Shown in pieces: positions 50,355 to 59,701 of a stretch of DNA of 64,000 bases. The stretch's first letter is position 1; each line of letters opens with the position of its first letter. The position numbers and the translations under genes were made by a program. The notes beneath the pieces were generated by a model that was not told the origin of the DNA, made no database searches, and saw nothing but the letters and a program-made list of their open reading frames with translations. Source of the DNA: Pseudoduganella umbonata (GTDB lineage: Bacteria > Pseudomonadota > Gammaproteobacteria > Burkholderiales > Burkholderiaceae_D); the NCBI RefSeq assembly GCF_014192225.1, contig NZ_JACHXS010000001.1, forward strand, positions 1,080,440-1,144,439, written 5' to 3'.

Positions 50355-52996
50355 ACATCCTGGACCAGCGCGTGCTGCGCGGCCCCAACCTCTACGCGAC
50401 ACGGCCGTGCCTGCTGACGATACTGGACCTTGCCGAGCTCCACGAAGTCGCCTCGAGCGATATCCCCGGCTTTACCGATGCGCTGCTGGCACTGATGCCC
50501 AGCCTGATGGCGCACCGCTGCTCGCCCGGCCACTACGGCGGTTTCGTCGAGCGCCTGCGCGACGGTACCTACATGGGCCACATCATCGAACATGTCACGC
50601 TCGAGCTGCAATGCCTGGCCGGCACCCCGGTCGGCTTCGGCCGCACGCGCCGCGTGCGCGGCCAGCCCGGCGTGTTCCGCGTGGTGTGCGCCTACAAGGT
50701 CGAGGCGGTGGCCGAACAGGCATTCGACCTGGCCATGGCGCTGGTGGGGGCACTTGCCCGGGGCGAGCGTTTCGACCTGGACGAACCGCTGGCCGCGTTG
50801 CGCGGCACGGCCGAGCGTCATGCGATCGGTACCAGCACGGCGGCGATCCTGAAGGCAGCGCGCCGGCGCCGTATTCCCTATTTCCGCATCACCGAGACAG
50901 GCAACCTGTTCCAGCTGGGCTGGGGCAGCCGGCAGAAGCGGCTGCAGGCCACGATGACGGGCGATGCCGGCAACATCGCCTGCCGCATCGCCAGCGACAA
51001 GGCGTTGACGAAGGCGCTGCTGAAGGAAGCCGGCGTGCCTGTACCGGGCGGCGCCGTGGTGGCAACCGTGGACGAAGCGCTGCGCGCCGCGCGCAAGCTG
51101 CGCGGCACCGTCACCGTGAAACCGCTCGATGCCAACCAGGGCAAGGGCGTCAGCACGCAGTGCAGGACGCCGGAGGAAGTGGCAACGGCCTTCGAAGCAG
51201 CCCGCAAGTTCTCGCGCAGCGTGATCGTCGAGCGTTTCATCGAAGGACAGGACTACCGCGTGCTGGTCGCCGGCGATGTCGTCGCGGCCGCTTCGCTGCG
51301 GCGCCCTCCCACGGTGGTCGGCGACGGCCGCCGGACGATCCGCGAACTGGTTGCCATCGAAAACGCCAACCCGGCGCGGGGCAAGGGGCATGCCAATATC
51401 CTGACGCAGATTCCCCTGGACGATCATGCACTGCAGGCCTTGCAGAAGCACGGCTACGGCTTCGACAGCGTGCCGCCGGTGGGCGTGCCCGTCACGCTGC
51501 GCGGCAATGCGAACCTGTCCACCGGCGGCACCGCCGAGGACGTGACGGACAGGGTGCCGGACGAGACCCGTGCTGCCTGCGTGCGCGCGGCGCAGAAGAT
51601 CGGACTGGACGTGGCCGGCATCGACCTGGTCTGCCGCGACATCGCCCAGCCGCTGGCGGCGCAGGGTGGCGCGATCATCGAAGTGAACGCGGCGCCGGGC
51701 ATCCGGATGCACCAGTACCCGGCCGCCGGCACGCCGCGCGACGCGGGCGATGCGATCGTCGCAGCGATGTATGGCGGCGACAACGGCCGCATTCCCGTCA
51801 TCGCCGTGACCGGCACCAACGGTAAAACCACCACCACCCTGATGGCGGCCCATTGCGTGCGCATGGCTGGCCTGCGCACCGGCGTGACGACTACCGAGGG
51901 CGTGTACATCGATGGCCGGCGCATCGTCAGCGGCGACTGCAGCGGCTACTGGTCGGCGCGCACCGTGCTGACCGATCCGACCGTCGACTTCGCCGTGCTG
52001 GAAACGGCGCGCGGCGGCATCCTGAAGCGCGGCCTGGCGTTCGACCGGTGCGACGTGGCCGTGGTGCTCAATGTCAGCGCCGACCACCTGGGCCTCGAAG
52101 GGGTCAATACGATCGAAGAACTGGCGCGCGTAAAAGGCGTGGTGGCCAGCGCCTCTTCGCGCTGCGTGGTCCTCAACGCCGAGGACCGCCACTGCGTGCG
52201 CATGGCTGCCCGGCTGAGGGAGCGGCTCGAAGTGCTGTTCTTCGCGCTCGATCCGGACAACCCGGTGCTGCTGAAGCACCTGCACGGCGGCGGCCGCGGC
52301 GCCTATCTGCAGGATGGCGACCTGGTCATCGCCGACGGCGTGCGCCACCAGGTGCTGCTGCCGGCGGCCGCCATGCCGTCCACCCTCGGCGGTCACGCCC
52401 GCTACAACATCGCCAACGGCCTGGCCGCCGCCGCCGCGCTGCTGGCTTCGGGCTTCACGCTGGAGCGCATCGCGGCCGGGCTGGCCAGCTTCGTCTCGGA
52501 TGGCCGCAACAATCCCTTGCGCAGCAACGTCTTCGACGTGCGCGGCGTGACCGTGGTGGTCGACTACGCACACAATCCGGCCGCCTATGCGGCGCTGTCC
52601 GGCATGGCGCGCGGCCTGTCGAAAGGCCGCACGGTCGGCGTGGTTACCGCGCCGGGCGACCGCCGCGACCAGGACCTGGAAGCGGTCGGCGACACCTGTG
52701 CGCGGGGCTTCGATGCGCTCGTGGTCTACGAATCGAACACCCGCGGGCGCGACGCCGGCGAATGCGCCCGGCTGATGCTGGCCGGTGCCGCCGCCAGCGG
52801 CAAGGCGCCGGAGCTGGTGCAGAGCCGGCTGAATGGCCACGAAGCGCTGCGGCACGGGCTGTCGCTGTGCCAGCCGGGCGACGTGATGGTGTTTGCCTGC
52901 GGTTCCTCGCTGAACGAGGTGGTCGAGGCCCTCCGGGAAAGCGATCCGGCCAGCGCCCGGCAGATCGCGGAACAGGCGGCGCTGGCGATGGCTTGA
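50351..52996 (+). CDS. cphA: Cyanophycin synthetase
   Basis: An 881-residue CphA that builds the multi-L-arginyl-poly-L-aspartate storage polymer from Asp, Arg and ATP. The N-terminal domain (MNILDQRVLRGPNLYATRPC) leads to an ATP-grasp domain (GTVTVKPLDANQGKGVSTQ, near 255) for aspartate addition. A Mur-ligase-like domain (GTNGKTTTT from residue 488) adds arginine. Length and both active sites are intact. It is last in the operon and converges on an AraC gene 21 bp away. Confidence 0.97.
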   Translation: MNILDQRVLRGPNLYATRPCLLTILDLAELHEVASSDIPGFTDALLALMPSLMAHRCSPGHYGGFVERLRDGTYMGHIIEHVTLELQCLAGTPVGFGRTRRVRGQPGVFRVVCAYKVEAVAEQAFDLAMALVGALARGERFDLDEPLAALRGTAERHAIGTSTAAILKAARRRRIPYFRITETGNLFQLGWGSRQKRLQATMTGDAGNIACRIASDKALTKALLKEAGVPVPGGAVVATVDEALRAARKLRGTVTVKPLDANQGKGVSTQCRTPEEVATAFEAARKFSRSVIVERFIEGQDYRVLVAGDVVAAASLRRPPTVVGDGRRTIRELVAIENANPARGKGHANILTQIPLDDHALQALQKHGYGFDSVPPVGVPVTLRGNANLSTGGTAEDVTDRVPDETRAACVRAAQKIGLDVAGIDLVCRDIAQPLAAQGGAIIEVNAAPGIRMHQYPAAGTPRDAGDAIVAAMYGGDNGRIPVIAVTGTNGKTTTTLMAAHCVRMAGLRTGVTTTEGVYIDGRRIVSGDCSGYWSARTVLTDPTVDFAVLETARGGILKRGLAFDRCDVAVVLNVSADHLGLEGVNTIEELARVKGVVASASSRCVVLNAEDRHCVRMAARLRERLEVLFFALDPDNPVLLKHLHGGGRGAYLQDGDLVIADGVRHQVLLPAAAMPSTLGGHARYNIANGLAAAAALLASGFTLERIAAGLASFVSDGRNNPLRSNVFDVRGVTVVVDYAHNPAAYAALSGMARGLSKGRTVGVVTAPGDRRDQDLEAVGDTCARGFDALVVYESNTRGRDAGECARLMLAGAAASGKAPELVQSRLNGHEALRHGLSLCQPGDVMVFACGSSLNEVVEALRESDPASARQIAEQAALAMA

Positions 52997-53017
52997 GTTC
53001 GCGGCTCAAGAACAGGG

Positions 53018-54028
53018 TCACGCCGACAGGCCCATCCTCAGCAACCACGGCGTCACGCCGGTCCAGCGCTTGAACGAGCGGCGGAAGTTCGCCGCGTCGT
53101 GAAAGCCCAGGTAGCGCGCCACTTCCTCGTTGTCGGCGCGCTGCGCATGAAACATCCACAGCGCTACATGCGTGCGCACCTGGTCCAGTTCGGCCTGGAA
53201 ATGCGTGCCATGACGCGCCAGCTGGCGCTTCAGCGTGGCCGGGCTGACGCCGAAGTCGGCGGCAGCCCGGTCCAGCGAAGGCGCGGTGCGCACCCGCTCC
53301 AGCAGGTAGTCGTACAGCGCCGCCAGCAGCCCGGGCGGCCGCTCCGCTTCGCCCCCTGCGGCGCGCAGCGCGAGCGCGGCGGCCAGCGCGCTGCCGCGCG
53401 GCCACGGGCGGTCCAGCCACGCACCGTCGATCAGCATCGCATCGAACTGGCAGTCGAAGCGCAGCGCGCTGCCCAGGTGCACGTGGTGCTGTTCCACGTG
53501 CCGGGGCGCGGCGCGGTTGAAGCAGAAGCGCCACGGCAGCCGCTCGCCGCCCAGCCACCGGCACAGCGCCACCACGGCCGTCATGTGCATCTCCACCAGT
53601 GCCGGCCGCAGGCCCGGCGCGCCGTGGCTGTCGATCCAGTACAGCGCCGCCATGCCGTCCCACGTCTCGAACCGGGGCCGCAGCAGCGGCGTCAGGCGCG
53701 CGTGCCAGCGGCACAGGATCGCCAGCGCCTCGCGCAGCGTGGGAGCCTGCACCAGCGCATTGCTGGGCGCGCCGTCATGGCCCGGCAGCAGCTGCTGGCC
53801 CAGCATGAAGCTGGTGTCCGGGCTGTCCAGCATGCGCAGCGCGTTCGCCAGCAGTTGCAGATACTGGGCAGCAGCGACCAGCGCGCCGGGCCCGGGCGCC
53901 GGCGCCATGCCCGTGCCGCGCAGCAGCGCCGCTTCATCGACGTCGCGCGTAGCGGCATAGGCCAGTACCAGGGCCGGCTGCTGGTGCGCCGGAATCGACG
54001 GATCGGATGCGCCGCGCCACGCGATCAC
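53018..54028 (-). CDS. AraC-family transcriptional regulator
   Basis: A 336-residue regulator with an Arabinose_bd-like N-terminal domain (about 15-190) and a C-terminal AraC HTH pair (about 225-330: DFGVSPATLKRQLARHG and ...VARYLGFHDAANFRRSFKRWTGVTP). The start is set to GTG 54028 because it overlaps the diguanylate cyclase-like gene stop as GTGA, with AGGTGG just upstream. Effector and targets are unknown. Confidence 0.88.
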   Translation of the reverse strand: MIAWRGASDPSIPAHQQPALVLAYAATRDVDEAALLRGTGMAPAPGPGALVAAAQYLQLLANALRMLDSPDTSFMLGQQLLPGHDGAPSNALVQAPTLREALAILCRWHARLTPLLRPRFETWDGMAALYWIDSHGAPGLRPALVEMHMTAVVALCRWLGGERLPWRFCFNRAAPRHVEQHHVHLGSALRFDCQFDAMLIDGAWLDRPWPRGSALAAALALRAAGGEAERPPGLLAALYDYLLERVRTAPSLDRAAADFGVSPATLKRQLARHGTHFQAELDQVRTHVALWMFHAQRADNEEVARYLGFHDAANFRRSFKRWTGVTPWLLRMGLSA

Positions 54029-54921
54029 GCGTCCACCTGGCGGCACAGGTCGGCCAGTACCATGTCCGGGCTGCGGCCGGCCACGCCGCCGGCCTGCGTG
54101 CAGCTGTGGCGCAGCGTCAGCGGTACCGACCTGCCGGCGCCGCCGACGTCGCTCGCGGCGTTGCTGCCGACGCTACTCGTATAGTGCCGCATCATCGCCA
54201 CCATCGCGCACAGGTGGCGCGCCGCGTCGCGCGCCGCGGCGTCGCCCAGGCCCGGCATCAGCACCGCGAAGCGGTCGCCCGCATAGCGGCACAGCAGGTC
54301 GTCGTTGCGCAGGTTCAGCAGCAGCATGTGGCTGACGGCCTGCAGCACGCGGTCGCCCTCGGCCTGGCCATGCTCGCGGTTGATGCGGTGGAAGCCGTCG
54401 ATATCGAGCAGCACCAGCGCACAGGCGCCGCGCTGCCGTTCCAGCTGCGCCCGCAGGTAGCGGGCGTCGGCCAATTGCGTCACGCAATCGAACGCACGGT
54501 GGTCGCGGAACAGGCGTTCGCGTTTTTTCAGGTGTTCGGTCAGGCTGGCCTGTTCCTGGCGCCAGTACACCATGCCGGCGGTGAGCACGACCATGCCCAG
54601 CGGGACCAGCGCTTCCAGTGCGTGGTCCCACAGCGCCGCCTTGTCGACGGCGAAGATCTCGTCCATGCAGTCGGCCCAGGACCCCAGCATGATGGCCGCG
54701 AAGCCGGCAGCGAGCAGGCGCGTCACGTGGCCGTCCGGCCTGGCGCCCAGCACGATCAGGCACCACGCCGCGGCCACCAGCGCCGTGCCGCCCTCGCTGG
54801 CGATATCGAACCACTTCCATGCGGCGGATGCTTTGGCGTTGCCGCCGCCGGCATACACCAGCGTGACGAAGGTGCCGGCCAGGCCGGCGGCGATGAGTGT
54901 GTGGCGTTGGATCGTGTTCAT
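54025..54921 (-). CDS. Membrane GGDEF-domain protein with degenerate active site
   Basis: A 298-residue protein with about four hydrophobic segments in the first 120 residues and a GGDEF domain at about 140-295. The metal-site LLDIDGFHRIN is kept, but the signature reads RYAGDRF (AGDRF at 214-218), with Arg where the fourth Glu should be. Loss of that residue usually abolishes c-di-GMP synthesis, so it may be a GTP-binding or regulatory relic. The start MNTIQRH (ATG 54921) is preferred to an upstream frame extension. It is coupled to the AraC gene. Confidence 0.85.
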   Translation of the reverse strand: MNTIQRHTLIAAGLAGTFVTLVYAGGGNAKASAAWKWFDIASEGGTALVAAAWCLIVLGARPDGHVTRLLAAGFAAIMLGSWADCMDEIFAVDKAALWDHALEALVPLGMVVLTAGMVYWRQEQASLTEHLKKRERLFRDHRAFDCVTQLADARYLRAQLERQRGACALVLLDIDGFHRINREHGQAEGDRVLQAVSHMLLLNLRNDDLLCRYAGDRFAVLMPGLGDAAARDAARHLCAMVAMMRHYTSSVGSNAASDVGGAGRSVPLTLRHSCTQAGGVAGRSPDMVLADLCRQVDA

Positions 54922-55083
54922 GGCCGGCCAGCCTAGCCATCCGTTGTGACGGCTTGATGACAACGCGATGAAGCCGGACGGATGACGTTGCGGCGCCGCC
55001 CGGGGTGCGATCGGCTCACCATCGGCGGCGATTTTGCCGCAGCGGCGCGCGGGCGCCGTGCGGGCCCGCACGGGACGCCGGGT

Positions 55084-55113
55084 CAATTCAGCTCATTTCA
55101 GCGCATTCCAGCC
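55084..55113. repeat. Three 10-bp direct repeats upstream of the phytate receptor promoter
   Basis: CAATTCAGCT, CATTTCAGCG and CATTCCAGCC run head to tail at one-helical-turn spacing, ending 24 bp upstream of the candidate Pho box. They could be activator sites. Confidence 0.6.
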
Positions 55114-55137
55114 CCCGGAGGGCCGGGTGGGCGCCGG

Positions 55138-55171
55138 CTGTCACCGATCGGTCACATGGGCTGCCTAGAAT
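55138..55171 (+). promoter_or_regulatory. Candidate Pho box and -10 of the TonB receptor-phytase operon
   Basis: CTGTCAC (55138-55144), a 4-bp spacer CGAT and CGGTCAC (55149-55155) reproduce the 7-4-7 direct-repeat layout of a PhoB site (CTGTCAT consensus). A -10-like TAGAAT (55166-55171) follows after exactly 10 bp, the spacing of PhoB-activated promoters in which the Pho box replaces the -35. The leader to the ATG would be ~30 nt. Confidence 0.65.
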
Positions 55172-55208
55172 CCGCCCCACTTCAACCACTCGAGCAAGCC
55201 ACCATCCC

Positions 55209-57710
55209 ATGCGACATCTTGCCCTACCCGCCCTCGGCCTGCTGGCCGTCACCGGCGCCCATGCCGCCGGCGACCCGACGGTCGTCATCGCCGGCCAGCG
55301 CGTCAGCCTCGCCAACGCCATCGCCGCCCAGGAAAAGGCCGACAACATCGTCAGCGTCGTGTCCAGCGACGGCATCGGCGGCCTGCCCGACAAGAATGCC
55401 GCCGAAGCGCTGGCGCGGCTGCCCGGCGTGGCCGTGCAGCGCGACCAGGGCGAGGGCCGCTATGTCACCGTGCGCGGCCTGGGCCCGGAACTGAACGCGG
55501 TCACGATCAACGGCGCACTGGTGCCGTCGCCGGAGTCGGGAACCCGCGCCGTGGCCCTCGACGTGCTGCCGGCAGGCCTGATCCGCACGCTCGAAGTGTC
55601 GAAAACGCTGACCCCCGACCAGGATGCCAATTCGCTGGGCGGCACCGTCGAGGTGAAGACGCTGTCGGCCTTCGACCTGCCGGGCGCGCTGCTGACGGTC
55701 GGTGCCGGCGCCGGCCACGATACCAACACGGGAAAGAACAGCCCGAGCGCCAACCTGCTGTGGGCGCAGCGCTTCGCCGGCGGCAAGCTGGGCGTGGCCG
55801 CCGGCCTGTCCGGTGAAAAGCGCAAGTTCGGCTCGGACAACGTGGAAACCGGCGGCGCCTGGCGCGGCGACCGCCTGGAAGGTTTCGAACTGCGCGAATA
55901 CCTGCCGGTGCGCGAACGCTATGCCGCCGCGCTGAACCTCGACTGGCGGCCCGATACCGCGTCCAGCTACGCGCTGCGCGGCTTCGTCAGCCGCTTCTCG
56001 GACGACGAGGTGCGCGACCGGCTGACCGTGAGCAACGTGGAAAACGACGACCTGGCCGAAGGCGAGACCGACGACGCGCGGCTGGAACGCCGCCTGCGCC
56101 AGCGCAAGTACACGCAGGAGATCCGCTCGCTGACCGCCAGCGCCGACCGCCGCTTCGACGGCTGGCGCCTGCAGGCCGAGGCCAGCGCCAGCCGCGCCAC
56201 CGACGATGCGCCCGAGTCGATCAACGATGCGCGTTTCCGCGGCAGTTTCAGCGGCATCGGCTTTACGAATACCGTGGCGCCGCGCCTGGTCGCGCCGGCC
56301 GCCGCGTTCGATCCGGCCCGCTACAACCTGAACGCGATCACGCTGCAGCAAAGCTACGCCGAAGACCGCGCAAAAGGGTTGCGCCTGGACCTGACGCGCG
56401 AGCTCGACGACGGCCTGGCCATCAAGTTCGGCGCCAAGTCCAGCCGGCGCGACAAGGACAACGACACCAACCAGTGGACTTACGACAGCAGCAGCGCCAC
56501 CAGCGCGAACTACTGGGGCGCCGGCCCGCGCTCGATGAGCGGTTTTGTCGGCACGCACCAGCTGGACTACGCGTTCGGCCCGATCGGCGCGGCGCTCGAC
56601 CCGGGCGCCGTCCGCGCGCGGGTCGCCAGCCTGCCGCGCGCCGGGGCGCAACTGGCCGCCGAATCGGCGCTGGACGATTTCGAGATCAATGAAGACATCG
56701 ACGCCGCCTATGTGCAGGGCACGCTGGCACGCGGCGCCTGGTCGCTGCTGGCCGGCGTGCGCGCCGAGCGCACCCGCTTCAGGGCGCTTGGCCGGCAGAT
56801 CGCGATCACCGAGGACGACGAAGGCGAGGAAATCCAGACGATCACGCCGCGCCGCGCCGGCCGCTCGTATACCAACTGGCTGCCGACGCTGCAGGCGCGC
56901 TACGACATCGACCGTGCCACCAGCGTGCGCGCCGCCTGGAGCAACTCGGTGGTGCGCGCGAACTTCAGCCAGCTGGCTCCCGGCGTCAGCCTGGACAGCG
57001 CGACCGAAGCCACCATCGGCAACCCCGACCTGGCGCCGCTGACATCGCACAACCTCGACCTGGGCATCGAACGGGTGCTGGGCAGCGACGGCACGCTGTC
57101 CGCCTATGTCTTCCACAAGGACATCAAGAATTTTACCTACGCGACCAACCTGGCCGGCAGCGGCCAATGGACCGGCTACACCACCGCCACGTCGTACGCC
57201 AACGGCGACAGCGCCAGGGTGAAGGGTATCGAACTGGCCTGGCAGCAGCCGCTGCGCATGCTGCCCGCGCCATTCAACGGCTTGCTGGTGGGACTGAACG
57301 GCGCCATTACGCATTCGCGTGCCGGCATCGACAGCTTCGACGAGGATACGGGCGCCCGCGCCGGCCGCACGATCCGCATGCCGGGCCAGTCGAACCGCAT
57401 GGCCAACGCGATGATCGGCTACGAACGCGGTCCGCTCAGCACGCGGCTGGCCGTCAACTACAAGTCGCCGTACCTGCTGGAACTGGGCGAGAACGTGCTC
57501 GACGCCAGCGGCGACCGCATCGTCGACGCCCAGACGCAGCTCGATTTCTCGCTGGCATGGCAGATCGACCGCCGCTGGCAGCTGTCGTTCGAGGCCAGCA
57601 ACCTGAATAACGAGAAGTACTATGTGTACCAGGGCGTGAAGTCGCACAACGTCCAGTACGAACAATATGGCCGGACTTACCGGATCGGCCTGAAAGCGAG
57701 CCTGTTCTGA
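55209..57710 (+). CDS. TonB-dependent receptor, probably for phytate or its products
   Basis: An 833-residue outer-membrane receptor. A signal peptide (MRHLALPALGLLAVTGAHAAG) is followed by a plug domain (about 35-160, with LPDKNAAEALARLPGVAV and TVRGLGPELNAVTINGALVPSP) and a 22-strand barrel ending in the expected aromatic residue (GLKASLF). It belongs to the TIGR01782-like group. The stop overlaps the phytase start by one base, and a Pho box precedes it, supporting a phosphate-scavenging role. No strong ribosome-binding site was seen; longer N-terminal extensions lack a signal peptide. Confidence 0.9.
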   Translation: MRHLALPALGLLAVTGAHAAGDPTVVIAGQRVSLANAIAAQEKADNIVSVVSSDGIGGLPDKNAAEALARLPGVAVQRDQGEGRYVTVRGLGPELNAVTINGALVPSPESGTRAVALDVLPAGLIRTLEVSKTLTPDQDANSLGGTVEVKTLSAFDLPGALLTVGAGAGHDTNTGKNSPSANLLWAQRFAGGKLGVAAGLSGEKRKFGSDNVETGGAWRGDRLEGFELREYLPVRERYAAALNLDWRPDTASSYALRGFVSRFSDDEVRDRLTVSNVENDDLAEGETDDARLERRLRQRKYTQEIRSLTASADRRFDGWRLQAEASASRATDDAPESINDARFRGSFSGIGFTNTVAPRLVAPAAAFDPARYNLNAITLQQSYAEDRAKGLRLDLTRELDDGLAIKFGAKSSRRDKDNDTNQWTYDSSSATSANYWGAGPRSMSGFVGTHQLDYAFGPIGAALDPGAVRARVASLPRAGAQLAAESALDDFEINEDIDAAYVQGTLARGAWSLLAGVRAERTRFRALGRQIAITEDDEGEEIQTITPRRAGRSYTNWLPTLQARYDIDRATSVRAAWSNSVVRANFSQLAPGVSLDSATEATIGNPDLAPLTSHNLDLGIERVLGSDGTLSAYVFHKDIKNFTYATNLAGSGQWTGYTTATSYANGDSARVKGIELAWQQPLRMLPAPFNGLLVGLNGAITHSRAGIDSFDEDTGARAGRTIRMPGQSNRMANAMIGYERGPLSTRLAVNYKSPYLLELGENVLDASGDRIVDAQTQLDFSLAWQIDRRWQLSFEASNLNNEKYYVYQGVKSHNVQYEQYGRTYRIGLKASLF

Positions 57711-59530
57711 TGAAGCCTGTCGTCATGATGTCGCTGCTGGCCACCGCGCTGGCAGCCCACGCCCAAGCCGTTCCCGAGACAGTGCCAGCCGGGGTGGCGA
57801 AAGCCCGCGACCTGGCGGCGCTGGCCGAGGGCTGGCTGATACTGGACAAGAACGCCGTGCGCCTGGTGGATGCGGCCGGCGCTGAACGGGCCAGCCTGCC
57901 GGTACGGGGCCGCCAGCTCGACGTGCGCACCGGCGCGGATGGCGCGGCCCTGGCCATCGTCACCGATGCCAATGCCGAGCGCGTCATCCCCCTGCGCGCG
58001 GACAGCCGCGCCGGCACGCTGGCCGCCCTGCCCGCGCTGCCGGAAACCGGCTACGGCATCGAAGCTGCCTGCCTGTACCGCGATGCCCAGCACCTGACCT
58101 ACACCTTCCTGATCGGCAAGGATGGCCAGGCCGAGCAATGGCTGATGGATGGCGACGCGCCGCGCCGCATACGCCGGCTGGCGCTGCCCCCGCACGTGCA
58201 GGCCTGCCGCGTCGACGATGCGACGGGGACGCTTTACGTGGCCGAGGAAGGCATCGGCGTATGGGCTTACCGGGCCGACGCCGAAGGCGCCCCGGCACGG
58301 CGCGCCGTCGCCCTGGCGCCGCCCTACGGCAAGCTGGCGGATGGCGCGCAGGCGCTGGCCGTGGTGCCGGGCGGCGTAGCGGCCGCCGACGGCATGGGTA
58401 CGCTGCATGCATGGCGCCGCACCGCCGATGCCTGGACAGCGGTCGGCGTGGCCGGCAAGGGCGTCGAGAACCTCGCCACCGATGCCGGCGGGCGGCTGCT
58501 GGCGCGCGGCGACGGCGGCTGGCGGCGCGTACCCCTGGCGTTGAAGGCAGCGGCGCCCGTCGCGCCGCTGCCCGTGGTGATGCCGCGCGCGCAAACCGAG
58601 CCGGTGGCGCGCAACGGCGATGCGGCCGACGATCCGGCCATCTGGCAGCATCCGGCCGACCCGGCCGCATCGCGCGTGCTGGGCACCAACAAGAAGCAGG
58701 GCCTGCTCGTGTATGACCTGCAGGGCCGGCAGCGGCAATTGCTGGAGGCGGGCCGGCTGAACAACGTCGACGTGCGCCAGGATGTCGCGTTCGGCGCCGA
58801 GCGCTTCGACCTGGCGCTGGCCACCCGGCGCGACGACAACCTGATGGTGCTGTTCACGATCGCCGCGGACGGCACCGTGGCCGAGGCGGCGCGGCTGCCG
58901 ACGGAACTGGACGAGATCTACGGCGCCTGCGTGTACCGTCCGGCCGGCGGCGGCCTCGACGCCTTCGTCAACGACAAGGACGGCCGCTACCTGCACTACC
59001 GGATCGGCCGCGCCGGCGGCCGGTTCACCGCGCAAGTGGTGCGGCGCTTCCGCACCGCCAGCCAGCCGGAAGGCTGCGTGGCCGACGAAGCCAGCGGCCA
59101 GCTGTTCGTCGGCGAAGAACGGCGCGGGCTGTGGGTGACCAGCGCCGACGCGGCGCGCGAAGCGAAGCTGACGATGGCGCTGCCGGCCGGCGGCGTACTG
59201 AAGGCGGACGTCGAGGGTGTCGGGGTGTACCGTGCCGACGGGCGCAGCTACGTGGTGGTGTCCAGCCAGGGCAACGACAGCTACGTGGTGCTGGACGCCA
59301 CCGCGCCGTACAAGGTCAGGGGCGCGTTCCGCATCGGCGTGAACGTGGTGGATGGCATCGATGGCGCCTCGGAGACCGATGGACTGGAAGTCACGTCGGC
59401 CAACCTGGGCGGCCCGTACGCGCGCGGCATGCTGGTGGTGCAGGATGGCCACAAGCGCATGCCGGACGGCCCGCAGAACTTCAAGCTGGTGGCGTGGGAC
59501 GACATTGCCCGCGCACTCGGCCTGGATTGA
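57710..59530 (+). CDS. Secreted beta-propeller phytase (3-phytase)
   Basis: It hydrolyses phytate to release phosphate. The 606-residue precursor has signal MKPVVMMSLLATALAAHAQA, an N-terminal degenerate propeller (about 25-290) and a complete BPP domain (about 300-600). In the latter are DAADDPAIWQHPADPAASRVLGTNK, NNVDVRQDV, YGACVYR, EGCVADEASGQLFVGEE and ETDGLEV, supplying the Ca/phosphate-binding Asp, Glu, Lys and Arg residues. The two-domain layout is known for BPPs paired with TonB receptors. It is translationally linked to the receptor gene. Confidence 0.93.
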   Translation: MKPVVMMSLLATALAAHAQAVPETVPAGVAKARDLAALAEGWLILDKNAVRLVDAAGAERASLPVRGRQLDVRTGADGAALAIVTDANAERVIPLRADSRAGTLAALPALPETGYGIEAACLYRDAQHLTYTFLIGKDGQAEQWLMDGDAPRRIRRLALPPHVQACRVDDATGTLYVAEEGIGVWAYRADAEGAPARRAVALAPPYGKLADGAQALAVVPGGVAAADGMGTLHAWRRTADAWTAVGVAGKGVENLATDAGGRLLARGDGGWRRVPLALKAAAPVAPLPVVMPRAQTEPVARNGDAADDPAIWQHPADPAASRVLGTNKKQGLLVYDLQGRQRQLLEAGRLNNVDVRQDVAFGAERFDLALATRRDDNLMVLFTIAADGTVAEAARLPTELDEIYGACVYRPAGGGLDAFVNDKDGRYLHYRIGRAGGRFTAQVVRRFRTASQPEGCVADEASGQLFVGEERRGLWVTSADAAREAKLTMALPAGGVLKADVEGVGVYRADGRSYVVVSSQGNDSYVVLDATAPYKVRGAFRIGVNVVDGIDGASETDGLEVTSANLGGPYARGMLVVQDGHKRMPDGPQNFKLVAWDDIARALGLD

Positions 59531-59562
59531 CACGCAGCGTCGAACGTCTATACACTTCTTCC

Positions 59563-59587
59563 CTGCCCGCCGGCCTCCGGCGGGCAG
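59563..59587. terminator. Hairpin downstream of the phytase gene
   Basis: A perfect 11-bp stem CTGCCCGCCGG with CCT loop, 32 bp past the phytase stop. It has no T-tract, so it may protect mRNA ends or act with Rho rather than as an intrinsic terminator. Confidence 0.5.
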
Positions 59588-59701
59588 CCCGCATCGACCG
59601 ATCACCGGAGCACTCCCCCCAAATGACCATCTGAGCCCTCGTACCGTATGCCCCGCGCCGTCGTCACGGCCGGATCGTTCACGCGCTCGACAAGGCTCCT
59701 C

